Positions 11,120 to 21,733 are shown, counted from the first letter of the stretch. The stretch: DNA of 64,000 nucleotides from Batkoa obscura (GCA_030770535.1 JASVEC010000025.1:124001-188000), one strand, 5' to 3'. Made by a program: numbers and translations. The notes: generated from the sequence alone by a model not told the origin.

Positions 11120-13118
11120 AAGGTTCAATCAATTGTGGTACAATAACTATAGTGTGAGTATATGATCTACAGGTATGTATTATTTTGTTATGCATAAATT
11201 CCCTAGTATAATAAGATTGTAGTTAGCAATAATATGGTTTATAAATTATTCACTCCTATTTGTCTGGTTGCACTGTTTGTGTATTATTCACATATTCGAC
11301 TGTAGATTGGTTGAAATCCCCCCAGTGTAATAATTAATCTCGAATACCCATAATTAAAAACTATCTAAATAACCTACCTATATCTTGGCCTTTCAATAAC
11401 AAACATTCTGTGCAAGTTTGATAATCAGCTTGGTGTAAGTATAAACCAACTAAATAAAATGGGTTTTGAGTTCAAATTAAAATTAATAACTGAATAACAG
11501 TTTGAAATAAGTGGTTTTTGAAATTATCCTGTCATTCCAACATTTATTAAAAATAATAACTATTTACATATCTTCATTTATGTTAACTTTGGGGCACATA
11601 AAAAGATATAGGATTATGTTTTCTTAATTCATGTTTTAATTGCTTACGAATTTTTAGAGACAACATTGTTTCTATTATTAGGATAAAACTACATAATTTG
11701 TATTTTTAATAACACATCTGATACAAAACTATGTTGCTTTATTACTAATTTATTAATGTTGAGATTTAAGAATATTGTTTATTTTAGGATTGATTGCTGG
11801 ACCATTTCTCCAATTAAGTTATCTTATTTGGACATGGATAGTATGTGTTGTTAGTATGTCTAATTTGGAGTTAAAATAAATATATAAATCAAAGTGATAT
11901 TGTTTATTTTAAATTTAGTGAAATTTTTTATTTTAATTGTTTTGCATGTGCCCATTTCCATTGATTCATCATGTCTGATCATCTTTAAAACCAGAGTTAT
12001 TTCAGTATCTTCAGAGACATTTTTAGAGTTCATTTTTGATTCTATGAATTAAACATTTTTTGTTTAGAAAAATGAGGTTTTATTTTGGACTTGAAGCTTG
12101 ATTATTTTTAAGATGGTATCCAAATTTGTTTCAAGTTTCTCGATTGTAACACTTTGATCTTTATCAATAGCTTCTGGAAAGTTTTCCAGGAAATACCCCC
12201 TCATATTCCACAAAGCTAACTCAATAATAAAAAACTGGGTTTAAATGTATTTTATTAGTTTTAAATAGGAGTTTCTGGAAAAATTACAGTGAAACCACTT
12301 TGGTATTTTAATGCTCTGTTCAGGGGGACAGTATTAGCATTAGTGAGCGTCAAGGTGTTGAGCTGCTTTTTTGTCTCGTTTTTTGCTTTATAAGGGACAA
12401 TTCCACTGAATGATAAGAAATTAAGCGCAACAGGGAAAAGTACTTAGTGGATTTAAGTATTTTTGGAGGAACCACTTCACTTCAGTTTTCTCCAGTTCCA
12501 AAAGATTTTACAGATTAAGCCAAAAGTTTCAAAACTTCCAATCTTTCAAGCAGATTCCCAAAAATTATGGAATTCGGGTATATAATAGAACTCTCGATGT
12601 ATCCTGTTTGTGTATAAATTTCAATTTTATGACTTCTTTCCTCATAGCGAATTACAATATTTATTAAAATTTAGAAAATGAAAAAATCCGAAAAAATTGG
12701 CAGGCTTATTTTAAACTTGGGTCAAACTGCAATCAGAGTTATGATTCTACCTGTTTATCCACAAGGTAAAACACAGTTAAAGAAATCATCGAGCTCTTTA
12801 GAATTTTACTTAGGCAAGAGAGCTTTATCACAAGCTGGTTATTATTTTAAATGAAACAATTTTTTTTAAAATTGAGTTTGAAGATCAGCCCCCCAGTTCA
12901 GGAGATTAGACACAAAAAAGATTTAATTAAGTTTTAAATTGATTGGCATAATCCAAACATAATTTAGATGAGCCCCCCCAAAAAAAACTTCAACTTTAAG
13001 AGGATATCTAATTACAAAATTAAATTGAGAATGTGTTGACATGTAAATAAGGTTTTACCCTATTATTTATTGATAAATGAACAAAAAAGCCACTTTTTAC
13101 AAAAGCGGATTAATATAT

Positions 13119-13217
13119 GGGAGAGATGTTCTTTTGGCTTCATTATTTTTCCCATTTTTAAGTACTATTTGAGTGGAAAGATTGGTAGTAAAATTCTTAA
13201 ACAAAAAATACATCCCC
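13119..13217 (+). mobile_element. Family-M MITE
   Basis: 99 bp, gggagagatgttcttttgg...acatcccc, flanked by ATAT on both sides. The core is changed to taagtactatttgagtgg. Confidence 0.8.
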
Positions 13218-13304
13218 ATATGTTCTAAAAAAATTTATGATATTTGTTTTTTTCAATAGTCAAAATAGTACATATAAAGGTTAAAGCCCAAAAGCGTAAA
13301 TATA

Positions 13305-13403
13305 GGCGATGTGTTTTTTTGTTTAAGAGTTTTACTACCAATCTTTCCGCTCAAATAGTACTTAAAAAATGGAAGAAATAATGATACCAAAAAAAACGCT
13401 CCT
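13305..13403 (-). mobile_element. Family-M MITE
   Basis: About 99 bp, ggcgatgtgtttttttg...acgctcct, in the opposite direction to the copy 90 bp upstream, giving an inverted MITE pair. The core carries agtact in place of agcgct, as in its neighbour. Confidence 0.75.
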
Positions 13404-14758
13404 ACATAATACTTCTTAATTTTATATTGATCAAAGCCTTGTTTCCTATACAAAAAAATTTATCCAAAGTTTACTTTAAAGGAATTTCCTTAATTTTGTT
13501 TTACCAGGACAAAATGCAAAAATTCATATTCCCAAAACAAAACACTTCAAATTTATAAAATAAGAACTGAAAGATAAAAGGAGCTTTTAACATATAATTT
13601 GACCTTAGCTCTTTGTGATTTTTTTGACTTTTCTTAAAAATTAGGGGGCTTGCTCTGGGTAATGGTCTTTGAGGACCTTGTCTAAGGTAGAAAAGAAGCA
13701 TTTTGGAAAAACCAGTTTTTACATCATATACACTAAAGAAAACTTTGAAATTGCTTTAAATCTTAGGAAAAGGGGATAGGATTAGTAATTAAATTAAAGT
13801 GTAACTATATTTTTTAATCCTTTACTGAATTTTTAATTGGCAATTTCTAAAACCTTTGGTCAACTTTATAATAAAATAGTTAAATTGAATTTTTTTGGAC
13901 TATTTTATTTTCCAATTTGAAAAGTATAGATTTAGGAAATCTGGGAGGTAAACTGAAGGGCTATTATGTATATCAACTGTGACCAACTACTACTTTAAAA
14001 ATAATAAAAGTATAGGCTTTTTTGATTACTTTCCCTTTAATAAATTTGGAATACTCAGTATTTGATAGTTTTCTCGATCTGTTAAAAGTTATCAATTTCG
14101 TCCATTTTTAATATAATTTGAATTAACTAAAACAGAAGCAATATAAAGCTCAATGTTAATTGACTTGGGTATTAATTAATAGGTGGAACCCTCCATTATG
14201 GACAAAAATAAATGTTTTGGCATTAATTTGGTTATTTTGAATAGTTTCAAGTAAAATTTATATAAATGTATTTTTTGATTTAAACAAAACTTTAGGGGGT
14301 GTTTTGTATTGGCTTATTATTTTGGAGTAAAATGTAAAAAAATTGTTGTTACTAATCGAATTTAAATGCGATAATAAATTGTATTGAATAAGCTTTATAA
14401 GTTGAAATTTAAGTAAAACAAAATTGTTAAATAAACTGACTTATTAAAAGTTGAACTTACTAAGTAAAAAGTTTAATTTATCAAATTTAAGCTAAGTTAT
14501 TTAAAAACTATATCAGATTTGGCTTAAAAGTTGAAAGATAAAAATCAATCGCCTTAAACCAAATTACTACCATAAAAAAGAAACTAAAAAGTAAATTAAA
14601 AAATGAAAGAAAAATAATTTGTTCTGTAGACAAACGCTCTATACATTGGGCTCACATGACTATTTTTAAAATAGACTTTAAAAAAAGGTAAACAATTAAG
14701 AACATATTATTTTAAAAGCTGGAAATCCTGATCAAGTAATAAAATTTCGTTTAATTAC
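13404..14758. other. Spacer without recognised gene
   Basis: About 1.35 kb of AT-rich DNA. A 66-codon reverse reading at 13501-13701 is isolated and unrecognised. A motif gggggtgttttgtattggc at about 14294 resembles a transposon terminus, but no partner end was found. Confidence 0.45.
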
Positions 14759-14762
14759 ATAT

Positions 14763-15659
14763 GGGGGTGTCCGAATTGGCTTCATTTTTTTATCCAATTT
14801 CTATCAAATTTAATATAAATTCTCAGATTAGCAAAAGTTTTACTAATATAACTTATATATTGGTATTAATCAAAGTTATAGTATGTAAATAAATATATGT
14901 TTTTATAAAGCTTTATTAAAAAATATTTATCATTAACTGCTTTATGGCCAACAACTGCAAGGTTTGCTATCAAATAAATAAATTATTTTAATGTTATAAT
15001 TACATTATATGAATATATTACCAAGTTAATAAATAGCTGCATAAGAGAGTAATTAGCTTTGAAACTATAAACTAACTATCTTTATATAATGTAAGCAATG
15101 TAATAATAGTTTCTATTTATTATTACAGCTACTTGCTCTTTAACTATTTATTAACTTTAATTGAAATTATATCACTTTTTTTTCATCTATCAGATACTAG
15201 ATAGCAATGTAGTTTATTACCACGTTTAATAAAATGTAAATAGTTTCTAATACCTTGTATTTTTGTTACTTTTTTTGTATCTTTGTTTCTTTCATACTTT
15301 TTAAAAATTATATTTGTTTTCCCATTATTGACAGTTGAGTTATTAACTCTATTATGTTCACAAATAAAAATCTCAAATTTTGGAATTAGTTGATTAATAT
15401 CTTTTACTTAATGCTTCAAGCTATTTTTCCATTGTAAAAAATTTCCGAAATGTCCATCAACTATACTTTTTCCATGATGCTCAGCAAAAAAATTAAGATC
15501 AATATTTAAACTACTATTTATTTTATAAATTTCTTCAAATATATAATGTAAAAATCCTTGAGATTTAAAATAATTTCCTGTATCTATTTATATATTAATT
15601 TTTGCAAACTTTTTAAGCAAAGGCTCCTTAGATATTAAATCAATCAAACAACCTCTTGC
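14763..15659 (-). mobile_element. Family-A DNA transposon, reverse 3' half (copy A4)
   Basis: A reverse copy with an intact outer terminal repeat at 14763-14784, then the structured 3' region and the distal transposase. The transposase reading is broken, with the same frame loss after the block GKSIVDGHFG as in copies A2, A3 and A5. It ends at an ATAT site occupied by a MITE. Copy A3 is a near-duplicate of it. Confidence 0.85.
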
Positions 15660-15663
15660 ATAT

Positions 15664-15760
15664 GGGGATGCATTTTTGTGTTTAAGAATTTCATTAATAA
15701 TTTTTCCGCTCAAATAGCGCTTAAAAGATGGAAAAAGTGATGAAATAAAAAAACACCCCC
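15664..15760 (-). mobile_element. Family-M MITE at an inversion junction
   Basis: 97 bp, ggggatgcatttttgtg...acaccccc, with ATAT on each side. The left flank is reverse transposase sequence and the right flank is forward transposase sequence from a different part of the gene. The MITE therefore marks a breakpoint and not a simple insertion. It is the reverse complement of the copy at 16426-16522. Confidence 0.85.
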
Positions 15761-15975
15761 ATATAGTAAATATTTTAATGACTCAAAAAATAAAGCAGTA
15801 CTCAGATTAATATATATTAAATATATACCAAATGATTTTAAAAATGTAGCAAAAAAAAAACAGATTTATATGATACATGTATGTGCCTAGTATACCAGTC
15901 AAAAAAGAAGTATTTGAAAATAAAACAGAAATAAAAAAATCTTTTAATAAAAAGGAAAAGGTATATAGATTATAT

Positions 15976-16075
15976 GGGGGTGTTTTTTTGGTTTCATCAC
16001 TTTTTCCATCTTTTAAGCGCGCTATTTGAATGGAAAAATTGTTAGTGAAATTCTTAAACAAAAAAGTACTTCCCC
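15976..16075 (+). mobile_element. Family-M MITE inserted in transposon A5
   Basis: 100 bp, gggggtgtttttttggtttc...acttcccc, flanked by ATAT. The host sequence continues as transposase on both sides, although some transposase sequence is also missing here. Confidence 0.9.
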
Positions 16076-16166
16076 ATATTAATGTTTAAAAAAACATATT
16101 CAATAAAATTATTAAAAAATTAAATAACAAAAGTTATATAATAATTTTGAACTTAAAATAAAATAT

Positions 16167-16264
16167 GGGGACGTTTTTTTGGTTTTATTACTTTTTCCAG
16201 TTTTTAAGCGCTATTTAAGCGGAAAGATTGTTAGTAAAATTCCTAAACATAAAAATACATCCCC
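16167..16264 (+). mobile_element. Family-M MITE inserted in transposon A5 (clean filled site)
   Basis: 98 bp, ggggacgtttttttgg...acatcccc. Filled site: aaaATAT, element, ATATgaaaata. The matching empty site in copy A8 reads aaaATATggaaata (22612-22625). This shows a 4-base ATAT duplication, or TA with a fixed A and T around it. Confidence 0.95.
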
Positions 16265-16425
16265 ATATGAAAATAAAAATAAAACCAGATTTAATAAATT
16301 TAGATCATTATAACAAACAAACTATATCAGTATTAAAGTTTGTTTTATATCTAAAAAATAATAAAACAATAGACAAAGTTTATTTTGATTATTTGTCTGA
16401 AATATTAAAGCATGATTCAACATAT

Positions 16426-16522
16426 GGGGGTGTTTTTTTATTTCATCACTTTTTCCATCTTTTAAGCGCTATTTGAGCGGAAAAATTATTAATGAAATTC
16501 TTAAACACAAAAATGCATCCCC
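16426..16522 (+). mobile_element. Family-M MITE inserted in transposon A5 (clean filled site)
   Basis: 97 bp, gggggtgtttttttattt...gcatcccc. Filled site: caacATAT, element, ATATgcaag. The empty counterpart in A8 is cagcATATgcagg near 22770. Confidence 0.95.
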
Positions 16523-17721
16523 ATATGCAAGAGGTTGTTTGATTGATTTAATATCTAAGGAGCCTTTGCTTAAAAAGTTTGCAAAAATTAATATATAAAT
16601 AGATACAGGAAATTATTTTAAATCTCAAGGATTTTTACATTATATATTTGAAGAAATTTATAAAATAAATAGTAGTTTAAATATTGATCTTAATTTTTTT
16701 GCTGAGCATCATGGAAAAAGTATAGTTGATGGACATTTCGGAAATTTTTTACAATGGAAAAATAGCTTGAAGCATTAAGTAAAAGATATTAATCAACTAA
16801 TTTCAAAATTTGAGATTTTTATTTGTGAACATAATAGAGTTAATAACTCAACTGTCAATAATGGGAAAACAAATATAATTTTTAAAAAGTATGAAAGAAA
16901 CAAAGATATAAAAAAAATAGTAAAAATAAAAGGTATTAAAAAGTATTTACATTTTATTAAACGTGGTAATAAACTACACTGTTATCCAGTATCTGATAGA
17001 TCAAAAAAAAGCGATATGATCTCAATTAAAGTTATAGAGTCTATAGAGGATAGAAAAATTAAAAGGTCAACCCCAGCTTATCTTACAAAAATAACTGAAA
17101 ATTTAAAAGTTTCAATATTCAGTAAACAAGTAAGTAGCTTATTAGATGATAGAAATCAATTATTAAATGTTGATATTACTTGAATTATTAATAGCTAAGT
17201 TAATAGATAGCCAAAGAGCAAGTAGTTGTAATAATAAGTAAAAACTATTATTATACTGCTTGTGTTACATAGGGATGGTTAATTATAGTTTTGGGGCTAA
17301 CCACTCCCTCCCATGCAGCTATTTATTAACTTAGCGATATATTAATAATGTAATTATAACATTAAAATAATTTATTCATTTGATAGCAAATCTGCAGTGT
17401 TGAATATAAAACAGTTAATAATAAATATTTTTTAATAAAGCTTTATAAAAACATATATTTATTTACATATTACAACTTTGACTAATATCACTATACAGGC
17501 TATATTAGTAAAATCTTTACTAATCCAGGAATTTATATTAAATTTAGCAAAAATTCCGCTAATTGACAATATAAATTATAACAAAATAATTTAAAACTGT
17601 GTCCGGGTACTTTTGGCTTTTAATAAAGAATTTATTTTTATAGAATTTTAAGCAAAGTTTTTAAAATATAAATATTTAAAAAATGGATAAAAAAATGAAA
17701 CCAATTCGGACATCCCCATAT

Positions 17722-18243
17722 ATCAGCAAATTAATATTATTATTGTACATTTTTTATATTTATAATGATAGTTTTAAAAAGGAAAATTTTAAATAAAAAA
17801 TAAAGAAATTAAAGTCAGATAATAAAATAAAAGTAGGTTTTATAAACACTGCCTCTTATTTTAAATTTTTTCATAACTTTTACTGTTTTAATATTAATAA
17901 CATGACCAATTTATGATATATTAATTTAAAATAAATTATAATATGCTTTTAAACTTTATTAAGCTTTTTAAATTTTGGGTTTTTAATAATTTTTTTGATC
18001 TTTTTATCAAGCTTTAAAAGTGTTATTTTATGTTATAACTACCTTACAAGTTGATAACAATATAAAAGTAAGTAAAATTAAAAGGTCAAAAGGATTGTAA
18101 TTAATTTAAAGCTGGACATTATTTATAATAAATAGTAAAAAGCTAAGCTAGGAGCCAGTGCATTGCTTTTTATTATGTTAGTTATCAAAGTTGTAAAAGC
18201 TATATTTTTAGTTAAAAAAATAATTAATGGCGATGTCCAAATA
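17722..18243. other. Spacer without recognised gene
   Basis: About 520 bp of AT-rich DNA. The part near 17930-18030 (poly-T-rich, aagctttttaaattttggg) weakly resembles 8880-9000, which hints at an old shared repeat, but I cannot define its ends. Confidence 0.4.
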
Positions 18244-18341
18244 GGGGTGTTTTTTTTGGTTTCATTATTTTTTCGATTTTTTAAGCGCTATTTGAGTGGA
18301 AAGATTGTTAGTAAAATTCTTGAACAAAAAAATACATTCCT
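18244..18341 (+). mobile_element. Family-M MITE
   Basis: 98 bp, ggggtgttttttttgg...acattcct, with the core taagcgctatttgagtgg. A 62-codon open stretch over it is only read-through of the MITE and is not a gene. Confidence 0.85.
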
Positions 18342-18554
18342 ATATAATTAAGATAAATTATAGCTTATAAGTATAAAGTATTTATTGGCCTTTTATATAA
18401 AATATTATAAGCATAAAAAACTTATTAACAAACTATATAAAATAATAACAATAAATATAATAATAATAAAAATTAAATAAAGTATAGTAAATATTTAAAT
18501 TAATTTATATAAGTAGTGTTATTTTACTTAATGTGTTTTTAATTAAAATATATA

Positions 18555-18650
18555 AGGATGTATTTTTGTGTTTAAGAATTTTACTAACAATTTTTCCGCT
18601 CAAATAGCGCTTAAAAGATGGAAAAAGTGATGAAATAAAAAAACACCCCC
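18555..18650 (-). mobile_element. Family-M MITE
   Basis: 96 bp, aggatgtatttttgtg...acaccccc, flanked by ATAT. It forms the left border of a transposase fragment that is an inverted copy of 16265-16425. Confidence 0.85.
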
Positions 18651-18654
18651 ATAT

Positions 18655-18807
18655 GTTGAATCATGCTTTAATATTTCAGACAAATAATCAAAATAAACTT
18701 TGTCTATTGTTTTATTATTTTTTAGATATAAAACAAACTTTAATACTGATATAGTTTGTTTGTTATAATGATCTAAATTTATTAAATCTGGTTTTATTTT
18801 TATTTTC
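18655..18807 (-). mobile_element. Transposase fragment of family A between two MITEs (copy A6)
   Basis: About 150 bp, the reverse complement of the A5 segment 16265-16425, with the same private changes. It is bordered by the same two MITEs in the same relative order. The whole unit MITE-fragment-MITE (18555-18890) is thus a copy of 16167-16522 and must have moved or been duplicated as one block. Confidence 0.85.
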
Positions 18808-18811
18808 ATAT

Positions 18812-18890
18812 GGAGATGTATTTTTATGTTTAGGAATTTTACTAACAATCTTTCCGCTTAAACAGCGCTTAAAAACTGGAAAAAATAATG
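18812..18890 (-). mobile_element. Family-M MITE, truncated
   Basis: About 79 bp, ggagatgtatttttatg...ggaaaaaataatga. The last roughly 20 bp are missing, and the sequence passes straight into reverse transposase at aaaaataatga, a run present in both partners. Confidence 0.75.
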
Positions 18891-19765
18891 ATAATAAATA
18901 TTTATTATCATTATTTTTTTTATTAAATCTTAATAGAATAATTGAATTATTAGATAAATATTATATAATAACTTTAATTTGCTTATTATTAGTTATTTTT
19001 GAATAATCATATTGATTTTTACTTATATTAAATCCAAAACTTTCACATTCATCAAAAGAATATACTGAAGCTATAGTTGATAATAATGCTACTTGTTGGT
19101 TTTTATTTCCTGTTTCCTTTAAAACACTAATTTTATGCATTGTGTGAAAGTTGATACTTAGTGGTCGAAGTTAAAAGCTACTCTTGCTTAATTAACTTGC
19201 CTTGAGTCGAACGGTCTTAGTTTATATAACTAAGATAGACTTAAATGAGTAGGAATAATACGTAATAAGTTACGAACTATGTAAAACAAATGGAATAGAA
19301 GGTACTACTGTAAAATCTATATAAGATGTTGTCAGAAAGACTTAGTGACTTTATTAATAGTATGATATCAGGGAGTAATTCAGTTAAAAAGCCTCGAGTT
19401 ATCATATTGAAGGATCTCTTTTATACTCCAATAAGTATGGATATTAAAAGGAGATAATATTATTCTTTGCAATATGAAGTTATAAATTCTCGCAGCAAAT
19501 CAAAATAAGGGACTCGGACTTGGTTGTGTTATAATCAATCCGAGAGCTAAATAAAGCAATATTTCACAATTGGTTGATTAAGTTTATTATTATCAATAAT
19601 AAACTTCAATTCTTTTATTTTATTATAAAATTTTATAAACTCTGGGTTATTATGAATGGTTGTTAAAACTAATATAAATGAATTATAATGTTTATATAAT
19701 GTGCTTCTCCCTATTATATTAAAATTTTAATAAATAAAGTCAAATAACTATATATTTATATATTA
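18891..19765 (-). mobile_element. Family-A DNA transposon, reverse 5' part (copy A7)
   Basis: A reverse copy of the N-terminal transposase region and its leader (compare 21650-22240). It is interrupted by a family-L repeat at 19143-19568 and ends at an ATAT site next to a MITE. The reading frame is degenerate. Confidence 0.8.
19143..19568 (+). repeat. LTR-like repeat, family L, copy 4, with target duplication (fossil)
   Basis: 426 bp, TGTGAAAGTTG...ATTTCACA, inserted in the transposase region of copy A7. It is flanked by a direct repeat ATTG (19139-19142 and 19569-19572), and the uninterrupted site in copy A8 reads tacATTGc in the same orientation. TG...CA ends and a short target duplication support the solo-LTR reading. 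It is younger than the transposon it interrupts. Confidence 0.75.
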
Positions 19766-19769
19766 TATA

Positions 19770-19867
19770 GGGGTGTTTTTTTTGGTTTCATTGCTTTTTC
19801 CATTTTTTAAGCGCTATTTCAGCGGAAAGATTGTTAGTGAAATCCTTAAACACAAAAATACATCCCC
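19770..19867 (+). mobile_element. Family-M MITE
   Basis: 98 bp, ggggtgttttttttggtttc...acatcccc, flanked by ATAT. The core taagcgctatttcagcgg is close to the copy at 4193-4290 and to the consensus, so it is probably young. Confidence 0.9.
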
Positions 19868-20696
19868 ATATAGAATATCACGACACTAGTATAATTTTTA
19901 ATGTTTTTTATGAAACTTTTAAATTTATGATAAATCAGTATTTAGAATAGGTTTAATAAGAATATTATTAAAATTACATATAATATATTTAAATAGTTTA
20001 TAATGATTTAACATGCTAAAATAAGGAGTTGAAACAGTATTTTTTTCCCCTTGAAGTTATAAATACAAAACTTAATTATGACAGGTTATGACAGACTACT
20101 AAAAAATTTAGTTGTTGTAAGCAATCAGATTTTATTTTAACATGCAGATTTATCATTATTATTAAAAACAAAAAAAAGTATTTATTTGATATAAATTAAA
20201 TAATTATTAAAGTTTTTATAATATATAACAATGAAAGATTAACTCTATTAAAAATACCTTTACTTTTGTTATTAAAAGTTAGGGTTTTATTATTATTAGT
20301 TATATTAGCTTTTTTTTTAAAATAGTTAGTTTTTTTTCAAAGTTTGTTAATTCTAAAATAAAAAGCAACGTTATGTTTATAAAGCTTAAATTTAAGGTTT
20401 TTGATTTTTTTAGCCAAGTTTTTGTATATTTTATAACTGATAGTATTATTAAACAAAAGTTTAAATTTGATAAATTAATTTTTAATTGATTTTTTAAAAT
20501 GATAGTTAATTAAACTAAAAATATATATCTAAGTAAAAAAAATACTAATAGTATTATAAAAGGTCTGAAAAGAGGTAATTAGATCATTAATGCTATTTAA
20601 AAAGCATGTTTAACTTTTTTAACAGTTTTAATAAATCAGTTATAAAAAAATTCTATTAGATGCTATCAAATATAAAATATAACAAGTATTATATAA
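19868..20696. other. Spacer without recognised gene
   Basis: About 830 bp of very AT-rich DNA between MITEs, with no open frame of note and no repeat shared with the rest of the window. Confidence 0.5.
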
Positions 20697-20792
20697 AGGT
20701 GTTTTTTTTGACTTCGTTATTTTTCCCATCTTTTAAGTGCTATTTGAGTGGGGAAGCTGCTAGTAAAATTCTTAAATACAAAAAACATCCCC
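20697..20792 (+). mobile_element. Family-M MITE
   Basis: 96 bp, aaggtgttttttttgactt...acatcccc, with a modified core (taagtgctatttgagtgg). A 73-codon open stretch across it is read-through of the MITE. Confidence 0.8.
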
Positions 20793-20956
20793 ATATAATA
20801 AAAATTATTAAAAAAAAGTGTGAAACTATTATTATAATTATAAAAACTTTTTTTATCATAAGCATTAAATATAATATTTAATGTTTAGTAAAAAAGCTAT
20901 AAAAGTTTTTTAGTTAACTGTTTGTGATAAGTTAAGGAAATTCAATTTTAATAACT

Positions 20957-21055
20957 GGGGATGTGTTTTTTTGTTTAAGAATTTTACTAACAATCTTTCC
21001 ACTCAAATAGCGCTTAAAAAATGGAAAAAATAATGAAGCCAAAAAAAACACCCCC
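20957..21055 (-). mobile_element. Family-M MITE without ATAT flanks
   Basis: 99 bp, ggggatgtgtttttttg...acaccccc. Unlike nearly all other copies it is not flanked by ATAT (left taact, right aacta), so it either used a different target or its flanks have decayed. Confidence 0.85.
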
Positions 21056-21282
21056 AACTAAAGTTAATTTATAAATAAAAAAAATAATATGCAGTAATAA
21101 ATAGATTATATGGGGGTGTCCGAATTGGTTTCAGAATTTAACTAGAAATTAATCCAAATTTCAAGTTTTTAAATTTGTAAGTCTTTAATGTATCATCAGC
21201 TAAATTTAAAAAGCTTAAAACTAAATATAAAAATTCAACTTAAAGACTTGTTTTATTTATTTTATTTTTTTGATTATATGTT

Positions 21283-21642
21283 TGTGAAAGTTAGTACTCA
21301 GTAATTGGAGTTAGAGGCAGTTCTAGCTTAGTTAACTGGCCGTAAGTCAAAAGGCCTTAGTTTATGTAGCTAAGATAGACTTAAATCAATAGGAGTAATA
21401 CGCAATAAGCTACGAGCTATGTAAAATAAATAGAATACAGGATACTACTATAAAATCTACATAAGATATTGTCAGAAAGACTTAGTGGCTTTATTAAAAG
21501 TAAAATATTAGGGAACAATTTAATTAAAAAGCCTTGAGCTATTATGTTGAAGAATCTATTTTATACTCAACTAGTTTTGTAAACAAGTTAAGTGATTATT
21601 ATGCGATAATCAATCACAGAGATGATGAAACGATATTTCACA
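21283..21642 (+). repeat. LTR-like repeat, family L, copy 5, inside transposon A8 (fossil)
   Basis: About 360 bp, TGTGAAAGTTAG...ATTTCACA, in the leader between the transposon's left end and its transposase. The left flank ATGTT and the right flank GTGTT (ATGTT in copy A2) look like a 5-base target duplication. The same insertion is shared with copy A2, so it predates their split. It is more diverged than the other family-L copies and is a relic. Confidence 0.65.
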
Positions 21643-21733
21643 GTGTTTTGTATTTTTTATTAAATATTCAATAGCTATATAATATATAATTATATAGTTA
21701 TTTAACTTTATTTTTTGTTAAAATAAAAACAAA

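Larger units (their letters stand above)
7090..13118. other. 6-kb degenerate intergenic region
   Basis: No gene is supportable here. Open stretches are short (at most about 68 codons, for example reverse 7872-8069 and 8903-9109) and have no start context, splice partners or recognised motif. Base composition is somewhat less AT-rich than in the flanking MITE nest and some pieces look like decayed coding DNA (for example reverse 12100-12600), but I cannot name a family. It also holds a tRNA-like fragment (about 9806-9882) and a hairpin repeat (10974-11119). Confidence 0.5.
14763..17717. mobile_element. Composite fold-back element made of two opposed family-A 3' halves
   Basis: Both outer ends are the family-A 3' terminal repeat (left gggggtgtccgaattggctt, right its complement), and the unit is flanked by ATAT at 14759-14762 and 17718-17721. 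The left arm is reverse family-A 3' sequence (14763-15659). The right arm is forward family-A sequence (15765-17717). The centre holds four family-M MITEs. The arms are similar in the transposase part but have diverged in the 3' noncoding part, so they are not a fresh duplication of one another. Confidence 0.65.
15765..17717 (+). mobile_element. Family-A DNA transposon, forward copy A5, split by three MITEs
   Basis: Forward transposase fragments lie at about 15765-15975, 16076-16166, 16265-16425 and 16523-17190, followed by the 3' region and a right terminal repeat ending ccaattcggacatcccc. Three family-M MITEs interrupt the coding part, each at an ATAT site that can be seen empty in copies A2 and A8. 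The coding capacity is destroyed. Confidence 0.85.

Noticed and set aside
13501-13701. 66-codon reverse reading
   Set aside because: No recognisable domain and no splice-site support. Length expected by chance in 24 kb of non-coding DNA.
14294-14340. A transposon end (gggggtgttttgtattggc)
   Set aside because: Resembles the family termini but has neither the AGCGCT core nor a partner end within reach.
16228-16476. 82-codon forward reading and its twin on the reverse strand at 18600-18848
   Set aside because: Both begin inside a MITE and run through a transposase fragment into another MITE. They are copies of the same mobile block and not a real small gene.
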